Part shown: piece by piece, positions 6,295 to 15,089 of the stretch | How the letters are laid out: each line of letters opens with the position of its first letter | Numbering within the stretch: position 1 is the first letter of the stretch | Origin: Sorangium cellulosum | GTDB lineage: Bacteria; Myxococcota_A; Polyangia; Polyangiales; Polyangiaceae | Direction: 5' to 3' | DNA length: 36,358 nucleotides | NCBI GenBank assembly: GCA_020720045.1 | Contig: DYPH01000020.1 | Coordinates: 1-36,358, forward strand | Program-made: the position numbers and the translations under genes | Notes under the pieces: model-generated | Seen by the model: the letters and a program-made list of their open reading frames with translations, nothing else | Told to the model about the DNA's origin: nothing | Databases searched by the model: none

Positions 6295-7684
6295 TTACAG
6301 GGTTTTCCCACCTGCAAATTCGGACACCACCTCGTAGAGGACCGTGAGACCCCACGCGAGCCCGTCCAAAGGGATGCGTTCGTCGCGGCCGTGGTACATC
6401 CGCGAGAACGAAAGATCGGCTGTTGGGTCGAAGCGAACCGGGGAAAATCCGTAGCTCTTCGTGCCGAGCGCCGCGTAGGCCTTCGCGTCGGTGAAGCCGA
6501 CCGTCAGATACGGCAGCGGGGTCGCCGTCGGATCGTGGCGCCGGAGGACCTTCCCGAGGTGGGCAAAGAGCGGCGTGTCGGTCGGCGTGACGATCGGATC
6601 GGCGCGGTGGAAGACCTCGAACTGGGCTTCTTCGCCAAGAACCACCCGAAGTTCTTTGAGAAATGCGGCCTCGGTCTGCCCCGGCAACGTACGTCCATCG
6701 ATGGCAACAGAGGCGCGGCCGGGGATGACGTTCACCTTGTTTCCCCCGTGCAAGATCGTCGGGCTCGCCGTGTTCGAGAGCATCGCCGCGAAGGCGTTCC
6801 GCTGCCCGTCGTCCTTCACCAGGTAGTCGAGGATGAGCCCAGCGACTTGCGGCGTCGTGAGGCGCCCGAGGACCTTCCCTTGGATCGGCGGGAGCTCTTT
6901 TGCGAGCCCGTCGACGAAGCCTCGAACGGCCTCGGTTGGATGCATCGGCAAACGCGTTTTTCCGAGCTTAGTCAGCGCTTTGGCAAGCTTGAGAACGGCC
7001 GAGTTCGGCTTCGGCATCGAGCCATGGCCAGGCTCTCCGGTGTATGTTGCACGTAACCAAACGCTCCCCTTTTCGGCGACCTGGATCGGGTAAAACGTCT
7101 TGCCGAAGAGGTTCAACGAAAAGCCGCCGACCTCGCCGAGCATGTATTCTGCACGAATCTTGTCTGGGTGTTCCTTGGCGAGCCAGAGCGACCCGCACGC
7201 ATCCCGCCTCTTCGTCGGCGACGCCGGCGAAGATCACGTGCCGCTTCAGCGGCACCCCGCGCTCTTTCAGCATCACCAGAACGGCAGCGCTCATCGCCGC
7301 CATATTCTTCATGTCGACGGCGCCACGCCCCCAAAGATACCCGTCTTGAACGCGCCCTTCGAAGGGGGGGACCCGCCATTGAGTTTCATCAGCTTCAACG
7401 ACGTCTAGGTGGGCGTTGAGCAGCAACGGCGGTAATTCGCCTGTCCCCTTGAGGCGCGCGATGACGTTCGTCCGTCCGGGAAAGCCTTCGAGAAGCTCAG
7501 ACTCAATGCCATGATCGGCAAAAAAATCGGCAAGACGCTGGGCCGCTTCTCGCTCGCCATCACTCTCGTCTTTTTCCGAAGGATCGAGGGGACTCCGGTT
7601 CACCGTCCGCAGACGGAGAAGGTCCTGAAGGAGGGAAGCGCAGCGGCGGGCGTCGGGTTCGAGGTCGGCAAGGTCGGCGATCAC
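6295..7684 (-). pseudogene. M20-family metallopeptidase, frameshifted
   Basis: Two overlapping frames together encode one M20/M25/M40-type peptidase of roughly 460 residues. The N-terminal part (about 7190-7684) carries NAHLDVVEA, the bridging Asp in RGAVDMKN and the catalytic pair in ADEEAG. The C-terminal part continues in another frame from about 7192 to 6295 with GSLWLAKEHP, the dimerisation domain (GEPGHGSMPKP) and a late His in HGRDE. The break is just after ADEEAG, near 7192-7204, and can be repaired by removing one base or adding two. No other defect is visible, so this is either a recent mutation or a sequence error. The GTG start at 7684 has AAAGGA seven bases upstream. Such enzymes remove amino acids from peptides or acylated amino acids. 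Confidence 0.8.
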
Positions 7685-7785
7685 CGCCGCATCCTTTCAG
7701 CGGTAAATTCCTGTGTTTCGGAAAAAAGTGCCCCCCCTCGACGAATTCACGCAACAAGCACCGCGTGCTGGTCGATAGGGGCGTC

Positions 7786-8982
7786 ATGAACACGCTCCGT
7801 CTCCTCGCTCCGTTCGTCGCCGCCGCCCTCCTACCGATCGCCGCCGGATGCACCGTCGAGGCCGATCTTTCCGCCGACCCGCCGACCGATTCGAGCCACG
7901 CGATCCCGTCGGTGTTCCTCCCCTATGTCGCTTCGAACATTGGCGATCTCGCGCTCGCCACCGCCCCGGCGATCTCGGTCACGCGCACCTGCAAAATCGG
8001 CGCAAAGACCGCCACGGAGATCCACAGCACCTGCGGCGCCGCTGCCGAAGGGGTCTCGAAAATCGTCCGCGTCGGCAATCGCGATGCCTTGGTCGTCCCG
8101 GTCGACGGACTGACCGTCGCCGCCGGCGCAACGCTCACCCTCGACGGCGACTACCCGATCATTTTCGTCGTCCGCGGAGCCGTTCAAATCGACGGCCGCG
8201 TCGACCTCTCCGCCTCTCGCATCAGCGGTTACGAGGGCCTCCTCGGGAGCGCCAACGGGCTCAATAAATTCAAAGAAAACAATGTTGACGGAGCGGGGCC
8301 TGCTTGCCGTTCCGGCTCGGAAGTCGGTGCCGGTGGAGGGAGTTTTTGTGGCGTCGGTGGTGGCTCGGAAGCGACCCGCGTCTACGGAACCGAAACGCTT
8401 ATCCCGCTTGTCCCCGGCGCACCCGGCGGCGCGGGCTACTCGGAGGGCGGCGCTGGCGGGGGCGCCCTCCAGATTTCCGCGGCGTCGATCGCGATCGGTC
8501 GCACCGGCATCATTGATGCGGGCGGTGGCTTCGCGGCCTTCATTGGCGGCGGCGGCGGCTCTGGCGGCGCAGTGCTTCTTGAGGGGGTAACCGTGCAACA
8601 TGCAGGTTTCTTGGCGGCCAACGGCGCGGGCGGCGGCGCGATGGACAGCCGGATCGCAGGTGCCGGTCATCCGGCGACCGGCAATGGAAGCCGCGCCAAA
8701 GGGGGCGCGACCGACCTTGGGAACAACGGGGGCGACGGCTCCTCCGCCGAGGATCCGAACGGCACCGCGGGCGTCTACGCTGCCGATGGACCGGGGCCGG
8801 ATCTCAAGAAAAATGCAGGTGGCGGCGGCGGCGGCGCCGGGCGCATTCGCATCAACACCCGTCTTGCCGCCGTCGGCGCGGCGACCGACCCATTCGGCTT
8901 CAGCGGCACGGGCGGCTTCTCCCCGAGCGCAGCGACCGGCTGCAGCACCCTCGGCGGCGTGCAAGAGCGCCTCGCCCCGTGA
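7786..8982 (+). CDS. Glycine-rich surface lipoprotein
   Basis: A 398-residue secreted protein with a lipoprotein signal: a hydrophobic stretch from residue 5 and Cys22 in PIAAGC. After a Ser/Pro/Asp-rich linker there is a segment with short repeating beta-strand patterns (about 65-150), then long glycine-rich runs such as IGGGGGSGGAVLLEG and GGGGGGAGRIRI, alternating with hydrophobic strands. This is typical of large glycine-rich surface proteins in Myxococcota and suggests a beta-helix-like or adhesive structure; no catalytic motif is seen. ATG 7786 has AGGGG four bases upstream. It is divergent from the M20 gene (101 bases apart) and only 25 bases ahead of the next gene. Confidence 0.75.
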   Translation: MNTLRLLAPFVAAALLPIAAGCTVEADLSADPPTDSSHAIPSVFLPYVASNIGDLALATAPAISVTRTCKIGAKTATEIHSTCGAAAEGVSKIVRVGNRDALVVPVDGLTVAAGATLTLDGDYPIIFVVRGAVQIDGRVDLSASRISGYEGLLGSANGLNKFKENNVDGAGPACRSGSEVGAGGGSFCGVGGGSEATRVYGTETLIPLVPGAPGGAGYSEGGAGGGALQISAASIAIGRTGIIDAGGGFAAFIGGGGGSGGAVLLEGVTVQHAGFLAANGAGGGAMDSRIAGAGHPATGNGSRAKGGATDLGNNGGDGSSAEDPNGTAGVYAADGPGPDLKKNAGGGGGGAGRIRINTRLAAVGAATDPFGFSGTGGFSPSAATGCSTLGGVQERLAP

Positions 8983-9007
8983 GCCTGAATCGTCCTAGCG
9001 TTGCCGG

Positions 9008-9889
9008 GTGACGTCCCCCACGCTGCCCGCCGCCGCCCTCTCTGCCTGGTCCGCCAGCGCCTCCCCGTCGAACGGTGGCGACGACGCGCCCCCTTCCATG
9101 GGGGCGTCGCTTTTTTGTGCAATATGCAGTGATTCCGCCCGGTTCGTTTCGAGCACCCAGCGCGTGACCGCAGAATCTGCAAGAGCACGCCCGTTCCGAC
9201 GCAGCAGCACTGGGGCCACCTGGGAACTCACCCCCGGTTCCGTCTACCTCGGCGTTGCGCTCCCGGCCGTCGCCAGTTTCGCAAGCGATGCGACGCCCGG
9301 CACCTTCCTCAATCGCATGGTCCGCCCCCTCCTCAAGGCGCTGGGCCCCTACGCGATGTACGGCGGTCGCGATTTCGTGACCCTCCGCACCGGCGCCCGC
9401 CGTGACGTCCGCTCCCCGATCGCAGGCATCGCCTTCGCCCACGACGCTGCAAGCGGACGCGCCCTCTTTGAGGCGGTTATCGGTACGGGCTCCCCCTTTG
9501 CAGGGGCCGGCCGCCGTTCCTTCCGCGGCGCCGTCCCCGCCGCCTACGCGGAGCACTCCGCCGGGGACCTCGTCGCACGCAGCGTGGCCGCCTACGGGCA
9601 ACCCAACCAAGCCATCGGCTGGAAATTAGAGGCAGAAGAGGCGCTGATTCAAAGCCCCTTTCATGCAACGACAGAGGCCGAGATCGGCGCCATCGGTGCG
9701 CTAGAAGAGGCGGGTCACACTGTTCTTGGCGGTGACCTCCAGGCCACTGGAGATGCGCTTCAGGCCTACGCCCGCGATCCGCGACCGGAGAATCTTGCAC
9801 CCTTTTACGACGGACGGGCCGCCATCCTCGGGTTGCCCGATCTCGCCGTACTTACGTCATTGATCGATTCCCTCAAACGACGGTTGTGA
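9008..9889 (+). CDS. Lipoate/biotin ligase-fold protein, putative
   Basis: A 293-residue protein resembling lipoate-protein ligase A/biotin ligase-fold enzymes. The best match is the stretch RPFRRSSTGATWELTPGS (residues about 61-78), which follows the pattern of the RR-x-x-G-G nucleotide/lipoyl loop, then YLGVALP and a long region with paired Gly-Arg and Ala-Phe-Ala-His motifs. The exact substrate is unknown, and the usual double glycine is Gly-Ala here, so activity may be altered. The GTG at 9008 lacks a clear ribosome site; a GTG at 9164 is an alternative, but it would cut off residues that fit the fold. A terminator-like hairpin lies inside codons 24-36. The 3' end overlaps the convergent HD-GYP gene by 17 bases. 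Confidence 0.55.
   Translation: MTSPTLPAAALSAWSASASPSNGGDDAPPSMGASLFCAICSDSARFVSSTQRVTAESARARPFRRSSTGATWELTPGSVYLGVALPAVASFASDATPGTFLNRMVRPLLKALGPYAMYGGRDFVTLRTGARRDVRSPIAGIAFAHDAASGRALFEAVIGTGSPFAGAGRRSFRGAVPAAYAEHSAGDLVARSVAAYGQPNQAIGWKLEAEEALIQSPFHATTEAEIGAIGALEEAGHTVLGGDLQATGDALQAYARDPRPENLAPFYDGRAAILGLPDLAVLTSLIDSLKRRL
9085..9117 (+). terminator. Intrinsic-terminator-like hairpin inside a coding start
   Basis: CGCCCCC (9087-9093) pairs perfectly with GGGGGCG (9100-9106) around a 6-base loop, followed within four bases by TTTTTT (9111-9116). It lies 100 bases after the lipoprotein stop and would end that transcript, yet it falls inside the reading frame of the ligase-like gene that starts at 9008. 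Confidence 0.6.
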
Positions 9890-11969
9890 TGATCTGGTGC
9901 ACTTCCGCTTCCCGGAAGATGCGCACCAGTTCGCCGTCGAGATGCCCGTCTTTGACGCCAAGTTCCAGGATATCCAGCGCCCGTACCAGCGGGACGGCTT
10001 TCTTGTAGGGGCGGTCGCTTGCCGTGAGTGCGTCGAAGACGTCGGCGATCGCCATCATCTTCGATTGTACCGGAATTTCCTCAGCATTTAGGCGGTTCGG
10101 GTAGCCGGTTCCGTTGACTCGCTCGTGATGGGCTCCAGCAATCAGCGGCACGCGTCGGAGTTGTTTCCCCCACGGAATCTGGGAAAGAAACTTGAACGTA
10201 TGCTCAACGTGGGAGCAGATCTCCGCGTATTCAGGTCCCGTCAAACTTCCACGTTTGATGGAAAGGGCTTCAAGCTCTTCCTGCTCGAGCAGCGGCCGGA
10301 GATTTCCTTGAAGATCGAAGTAGCTCTCCTTCGCAACTGCCTCGACGCGTGCGAAATCACCTGCCGCGAGGACCGTCGGTTCATTCGCCGAAAGGATCGC
10401 CTGGAAGCTGCTGCGTAGCTGTTCGCGACGCACTTCAAACTCGACGCCGATCGCAGCGATCTCTGCGGACTCAGCCCTCCGTTCCAAGAGGGCGATCTTC
10501 CGTTTGAGCATGTCGGTTTCGAGGCTTTGTTCCACGAACGCAAAGCGCCCCCGCACGAGCTCGAGCTGCTCGTCGTAGAGCTTCTTTGCCTTGACGAGGA
10601 CCTTTTCGCGAACGCCGATCTTTCCGAAGTCGTGGAGAAGACTTGCGTATTCGAGCTCGCGTAGGTCCCCCACGGTGAAGGCGAGGGCGGCAAAGGGGCC
10701 GTCACTGATCCCGTCGACGGTCTTGGCGAGGCCGACCGTGAGATCGGCGACGCGCCGCGAGTGGCCGCTCGTCGTCGGATCACGAGACTCGATCGCCTCC
10801 ACGCTTGCTGCGACGAAGCCCTCGAAAAGCTTACGAATTTCATCGTAGAGCAGCGCGTTTTCCAGGGAGATCCCTGCCTGGGCGGCGACGGTCGCCAGGA
10901 GCTCTTCGCTCCGCTGATCGAAGGCGACGACCTCGCGGCGCACCGTTTCGTCGTCGCGGAGTCGCACCTGCGGATCCCGCTTCTTGTTGATCAATTGAAT
11001 GACGCCGACGCACTCGTCTCGTTGCGAGACGAGTGGCACCGTCAGCATGCTTTTTGTGCGGTAGCCGCTCTTTTCGTCGATGCGGCGGTCGAAGCGGTAC
11101 GGGGCGCCGGCGGGGATTTCATAAACGTCGCGGATCGCAATCGCGCGACGTTCGAGGGCGACGGCGCCAGCGATGCTCGTCGCCGAGAGCGGCATCGTGA
11201 ATTCGCGGGAGTCGAACTGCACCGAATCGTTCTGCGACATCTTGAAGCGAAGGCGCTGAGACGCGCCGCCCTCGTCGCTCTCCAGCACGTACAAACTGCC
11301 GGCGTCAGCTCCGGTAACAAGCCGAGATTTTTCGAGAATGACCGCAAGGAGCTTGTCGACGTCCCGCGCGGTGGTCATCGCTCGGGCAATCTGGGCGAGC
11401 TCGTCGAGCTGGGAGCGATACTGCTCGATCGATGCCCCGCTGCTCGTCGCGTGACCACGGAGCTCAAGTGCTTCGAAGGCCCGCGTGATGGCAAGGGCCA
11501 GCTCGTCGTCGCCAGCCTCAGCATCGACGACGGCAGCGACGCCTAGCGCAAGAGCACGATCTACTGAAAAACGTTCGCGTTTCTGGTCGCTCCGGTTGGG
11601 GCGCGTCCCAAGAAGGATGAGTGTTGCACGCTTCTCCGCGAGTGCTTTCGTGTAGGGTGCAAATAGCTTCGGGTCTCTCTCCCACAAAGTTTGCTCGGCG
11701 AGCACCACCGTCAGTGCGTGATTTGCGCACGTGCGCACCACCTGCACGATGCCGGGAAACGGCGCATAAACGCTCTGCGCTTCTGAGGGGGAGCGTCGCA
11801 AACTGACCGGCACGGCATCGCTGCCCGAGTCGACCCGCGGAGGGCGCTCGCCAGCAAAAACCATGGTTGCCAGTCGTGTGGCGAGCTGTTCGGCCCGTTC
11901 GACAAGGCGCTGGGAGGAGGGGGGTACTTGGGGCTTCAACGGTTTTCCCGACTGCGTTTTCGCGGTCAC
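9873..11969 (-). CDS. GAF + HD-GYP-type phosphohydrolase
   Basis: A 698-residue cytoplasmic signalling protein. Residues about 45-170 look like a receiver-type alpha/beta fold without a phosphorylation site. A GAF domain follows (about 190-375; TVPL and GVIQLINK are typical). The C-terminal HD-GYP domain has LLHDFGKIG (His446-Asp447) and HHERVNGTGYP (614-624), so the metal site and the GYP loop for cyclic-di-GMP hydrolysis are present. Between them sits an extra, largely helical segment of about 110 residues not found in standard HD-GYP proteins. GTG 11969 (GGAGAA just upstream) is preferred; a GTG at 12023 would leave only two bases to the divergent pdxH start. The 3' end overlaps the convergent ligase-like gene. 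Confidence 0.85.
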   Translation of the reverse strand: MTAKTQSGKPLKPQVPPSSQRLVERAEQLATRLATMVFAGERPPRVDSGSDAVPVSLRRSPSEAQSVYAPFPGIVQVVRTCANHALTVVLAEQTLWERDPKLFAPYTKALAEKRATLILLGTRPNRSDQKRERFSVDRALALGVAAVVDAEAGDDELALAITRAFEALELRGHATSSGASIEQYRSQLDELAQIARAMTTARDVDKLLAVILEKSRLVTGADAGSLYVLESDEGGASQRLRFKMSQNDSVQFDSREFTMPLSATSIAGAVALERRAIAIRDVYEIPAGAPYRFDRRIDEKSGYRTKSMLTVPLVSQRDECVGVIQLINKKRDPQVRLRDDETVRREVVAFDQRSEELLATVAAQAGISLENALLYDEIRKLFEGFVAASVEAIESRDPTTSGHSRRVADLTVGLAKTVDGISDGPFAALAFTVGDLRELEYASLLHDFGKIGVREKVLVKAKKLYDEQLELVRGRFAFVEQSLETDMLKRKIALLERRAESAEIAAIGVEFEVRREQLRSSFQAILSANEPTVLAAGDFARVEAVAKESYFDLQGNLRPLLEQEELEALSIKRGSLTGPEYAEICSHVEHTFKFLSQIPWGKQLRRVPLIAGAHHERVNGTGYPNRLNAEEIPVQSKMMAIADVFDALTASDRPYKKAVPLVRALDILELGVKDGHLDGELVRIFREAEVHQIITTVV

Positions 11970-12025
11970 TTCTCCGACTGCCGAATTCGCTGGATGCGAG
12001 CGCGCGCGAGGAACATATCCCACCC

Positions 12026-12670
12026 ATGAACGACGTCACGTCTCTCCGGACCGATTACGCCAAAGGGGCTCTCGACGAGGCCGATGTCGCCGCTGCCCCC
12101 CACGAACAGCTCGCGCGCTGGGTCGATGAGGCGGTGGCCGCAAACGCCCCCGAACCGCACGCCATGGCGCTCACGACCGTCGCCGCCGACGGAAAGCCTT
12201 CCTCGCGCATCGTGCTCCTCCGGGGTCTCGATGCGGAAGGTATTGTATTTTATACAAACTATGAGAGCAGAAAGGGCGACGATCTCGCCGCGACCGGTTG
12301 CGCGGCGCTCCTCTTCTTTTGGCCGACGCTTGAGCGCCAGGTGCGTGTCGAAGGGGCAGTTTCCCGCGTCCCGACGGCGGTTTCTGAGGCCTACTTCCGA
12401 TCGCGGCCGCGGGAGAGCCGCATCGGCGCGTGGGCGTCGGCCCAGAGCCAGCCGCTTGCGAGCCGTGAGGAGCTCGCCCGGCGCTTTGACGAGGCTGACG
12501 CGCGCTACCCCGGTGACGACGTCCCGCTCCCCCCATTTTGGGGGGGGTACCGCGTCGTCCCCGAGCGTTTTGAGCTTTGGCAGGGGCGTCCGAGCCGCCT
12601 TCACGACCGCTTGGTCTATCAATTGAAGACGGCCGACGGCGCCTGGGACCTCCAGCGATTGATGCCGTGA
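12026..12670 (+). CDS. pdxH: Pyridoxamine/pyridoxine 5'-phosphate oxidase
   Basis: A 214-residue FMN enzyme that oxidises pyridoxamine or pyridoxine 5'-phosphate to pyridoxal 5'-phosphate in vitamin B6 synthesis and salvage. The family pattern is clear: LRTDYAKGALDEAD at the start, EPHAMALTT, SRIVLLRGLDAEGIVFYTNY for FMN and substrate binding, SRKGDDLA, VEGAVSRVP, YFRSRPRESRIGAWAS, FWGGYRVVPERFELWQG, and the end W-x-x-x-RL-x-P. Length is standard. GAGGA lies about 13 bases upstream of ATG 12026, slightly long. It is divergent from the HD-GYP gene. Confidence 0.95.
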   Translation: MNDVTSLRTDYAKGALDEADVAAAPHEQLARWVDEAVAANAPEPHAMALTTVAADGKPSSRIVLLRGLDAEGIVFYTNYESRKGDDLAATGCAALLFFWPTLERQVRVEGAVSRVPTAVSEAYFRSRPRESRIGAWASAQSQPLASREELARRFDEADARYPGDDVPLPPFWGGYRVVPERFELWQGRPSRLHDRLVYQLKTADGAWDLQRLMP

Positions 12671-12835
12671 ATCGGCAAAAAATTTAGGATTTTTCCACCC
12701 GACTGCTGCGATCGTCGCGAGAGCGCGGCCGCAAATCCTCGTCCGAATGCGGCGGCTTGATGCGTCAATTTGCGTCGTGGGAGCGGTCGGTTTCCGTCAC
12801 AGGAAGGTCACGTTGGGAAAAGCGCACAATCTCCT

Positions 12836-12863
12836 TTGACCGACGAGGTTTCGCAGTTTAAAC
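12836..12863 (+). promoter_or_regulatory. Candidate sigma-70-type promoter
   Basis: TTGACC at 12836-12841 and TTTAAA at 12857-12862 are separated by 15 bases (16 if read as TTAAAC), about 60 bases before the ATG at 12921. The boxes are close to consensus in a GC-rich region, but the spacing is short, so this is only a candidate. Confidence 0.35.
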
Positions 12864-12920
12864 GAGCGCCGCTTGGTGGTCTCGTGAAGGATTGCGAGAA
12901 GACCAACGGGAGGAATACGG

Positions 12921-13970
12921 ATGGCGGTTCAGGGTGCAAAGAAAGCGTCGCGCGGCCGGGAGAACCCCGTCGCTGGCCCTTCGTTCCGCGCCACTGAGCC
13001 GCAGGAGCCTCGCAAGTCTCGTCGTGAGCGCTCCGATGTCGTTGTCGCCGACTCGCGAACGCCCGATCAGGAGATCGTCCACGAAGGGGCGATCTCCTTT
13101 TTGATGCTCGCAAATCCGGTCGGCGCCGCCCGCGTGGTCGACCTCCGTGCGGGGGACGACCCCCGAAAGCGCACGCTCATTCTTCGCGAGGCGCTGAAGC
13201 TCCGCGCGACGAAGGTCTTCGCGCTCGTCGAGAGCACCGAGGCGGCCCAGTGGGAGGCGCTGGGCTTTCGCGAAGAGGGGACGATCCCTGGCTATTTTGG
13301 CCGCCCCGACGGCCGTCGTCGCAGTGTTCGCGGCGACCAGGAACACGCCGTCCTCCTCGGTTCGCCGGTCCGTCACCCCGCCGTACCGCCGGAGCCTCGG
13401 GTCGTCGTGATGAGCGAGGGGCGCGCGATCGAGCTCCCGCCGGAGCCGTCCGCTTCTCAAGATCGCGCCGACCGTGCGGCCAAAGTCGCCCTCCGCGAAC
13501 TCCGTGAACTTCCACTGTCTTCGCTGCCCGCGGTGACCGTCCACGAGATGGACGAGGCTGACGCTCGCCGCTCCTACGCGCTCGCCGCCCGCGCCGGGAC
13601 CGCCCTCACCGCGTTTGCGCCGCTCGTTCGCCGCGGAACGCGAAGCTATTTCGTCGCCCTTGGCCGCGCCGATTTCGCCGTCGTCGCAAGTCTCGAAGCG
13701 CGCGATGCCTACGGCAACGCCTTCCTTGAACTCCTCGAATCCCCAACGACGATGGAAGGGGTGCTCCTCACGATGGTCGCCGTCGACGAACTCGTCGAAC
13801 GCGCGCGAAGTGCAGGAGCTTTCACGGTTTTTGCCTTCTCCCCGAGTGACGATGAGGGCCTCGCGATGGCCTTCCTCCACGCTGGCTTCCAGCGTACCGG
13901 GCTCCTCAGCGACCAGTTCCGTATCGGTACCGCCGCGAAGGACGCCATCCTTTGGGTCTGCCGCCGCTGA
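12921..13970 (+). CDS. Tandem GNAT-like acyltransferase domain protein
   Basis: A 349-residue protein with two GNAT-like regions. The first (about residues 52-145) carries REALKLRATKVFALVE and ALGFREEGTIPGYFGRPDG, resembling the C-terminal half of beta-lysine acetyltransferase (AblB)-type proteins. The second (about 205-349) has FLHAGFQRTGLLSDQF and ends in a strand-rich segment. Neither shows a textbook acetyl-CoA loop (RxxGxG/A), so catalytic activity is uncertain. The first 40 residues are basic and low-complexity. ATG 12921 has GGGAGGAA five bases upstream. It ends two bases from the convergent DHH-type gene. No lysine aminomutase is nearby, so a role in beta-lysine synthesis is not supported. 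Confidence 0.6.
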   Translation: MAVQGAKKASRGRENPVAGPSFRATEPQEPRKSRRERSDVVVADSRTPDQEIVHEGAISFLMLANPVGAARVVDLRAGDDPRKRTLILREALKLRATKVFALVESTEAAQWEALGFREEGTIPGYFGRPDGRRRSVRGDQEHAVLLGSPVRHPAVPPEPRVVVMSEGRAIELPPEPSASQDRADRAAKVALRELRELPLSSLPAVTVHEMDEADARRSYALAARAGTALTAFAPLVRRGTRSYFVALGRADFAVVASLEARDAYGNAFLELLESPTTMEGVLLTMVAVDELVERARSAGAFTVFAFSPSDDEGLAMAFLHAGFQRTGLLSDQFRIGTAAKDAILWVCRR

Positions 13971-13972
13971 CC

Positions 13973-14917
13973 TCAGGCTTCGAAGCGGTAGCGCTCGTCG
14001 TGGGGGACGCGGAGAGCACGCAAGGCATCGTCGAGGCGCGCGATCGGCACGCTGACGACGGTCGGCATCCCGCCGGAAAGTCCAAGAAGTTCTAGGAAGT
14101 CGATGCCGCTGTCGAACGGGGCAGCGAGGGTCAGGGTGTCCTTGTCGATGACCGCTGCGATCGCTGCGCGATCCTGCCCGGCGAGGAGGAGGCCTGTCTT
14201 GTCGTAGCGGGGGGCGCCGGTCGGTACGCGCAGGAACGCAACGCTCCGCGCGACGCTCGCGGCTGGCAACGAGATACGCGTGTATCCTGCAGCAAGTTTG
14301 TCGGTCGCCGCTTCGAGAGCCTCCATCTCACGGGCCGCCTCATCGAGGATTGCCCAGAGGGCAGGATCGGGTGAGTCGCTCGTAAGTACTCGGATAATAA
14401 GCCCAAAAATGGAGGCGTCCCGGCTTCGTGCGCGGAGAGCGCGGTCGAGTCGGAGCCCCTTCGGGCCCGGCTTTCCGATGCGGGTGTCGATGGCGCGGGC
14501 GTCGTCGTCGGCCCCGGGATACGGCTCGCGGCCGCCGCGAATCCACTTGGCGGCGGAGACGAGACCATCGAAATCGCCGTGGCAGACGATGGTGTCGATG
14601 GCGCCGGTCGCCGCGACGAGTTCGGGCGTGATCATCTCTGGGCAGGCGCCATGCTGCTTTTTCGTCGCCAAGACGAACCGGGGATCTTCGGCGAAGGTCG
14701 CGTGAAGGCGGTGGTCGTGGTGGTCGACCCAGCGAGCCAGGCGGTCGCCCACGGCATCGATGAAAGGCTTCGTAATCTTTGCAAAACCGCCGCCGGACGC
14801 CTCGGACGCGAAGGCGATGTCAAGAACCACCACGCGCCCGGGAAGCTCGGAGGCCTTCGGCAGCTTGCGGGGCGTGGCGAAGGCAAGGTGGGGGAGCGAC
14901 ACAGCGGGGGTGACCAT
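13973..14917 (-). CDS. DHH-family phosphoesterase-like protein
   Basis: A 314-residue protein with the metal motifs of DHH phosphoesterases in an unusual arrangement. Asp33 is in VVLDIAFA, the DHH signature is WVDHHDHR (residues 63-70), and HGDFDG at 113-118 stands in for the DxDG motif that normally comes first. The rest is alpha-helical with a C-terminal segment (SLSGGMPTVVSVPIARL) that might play the DHHA1 substrate role. Nanorhibonuclease or cyclic-dinucleotide phosphodiesterase activity is known in the family, but the substrate here is unknown. ATG 14917 is chosen because the conserved part starts soon after it and upstream residues are Arg-rich noise; the ribosome site is weak (GGTGG). 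Confidence 0.6.
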   Translation of the reverse strand: MVTPAVSLPHLAFATPRKLPKASELPGRVVVLDIAFASEASGGGFAKITKPFIDAVGDRLARWVDHHDHRLHATFAEDPRFVLATKKQHGACPEMITPELVAATGAIDTIVCHGDFDGLVSAAKWIRGGREPYPGADDDARAIDTRIGKPGPKGLRLDRALRARSRDASIFGLIIRVLTSDSPDPALWAILDEAAREMEALEAATDKLAAGYTRISLPAASVARSVAFLRVPTGAPRYDKTGLLLAGQDRAAIAAVIDKDTLTLAAPFDSGIDFLELLGLSGGMPTVVSVPIARLDDALRALRVPHDERYRFEA

Positions 14918-15089
14918 GATACCACCGCTACTTAGCCCGTTCTCGGGCCGCCAGTGGCTTCTGGGGCACGCAAGCTTCGGTTTCGTGCGCTCCGCCGCGC
15001 GGGCCTCGCCCTCTCGCCGCGTCATCGAGTGCGGAGAAACGGGGACTGTTGAAGCCCAAAGCTAGCATTGCATCGAACGGAAAAGCCGA

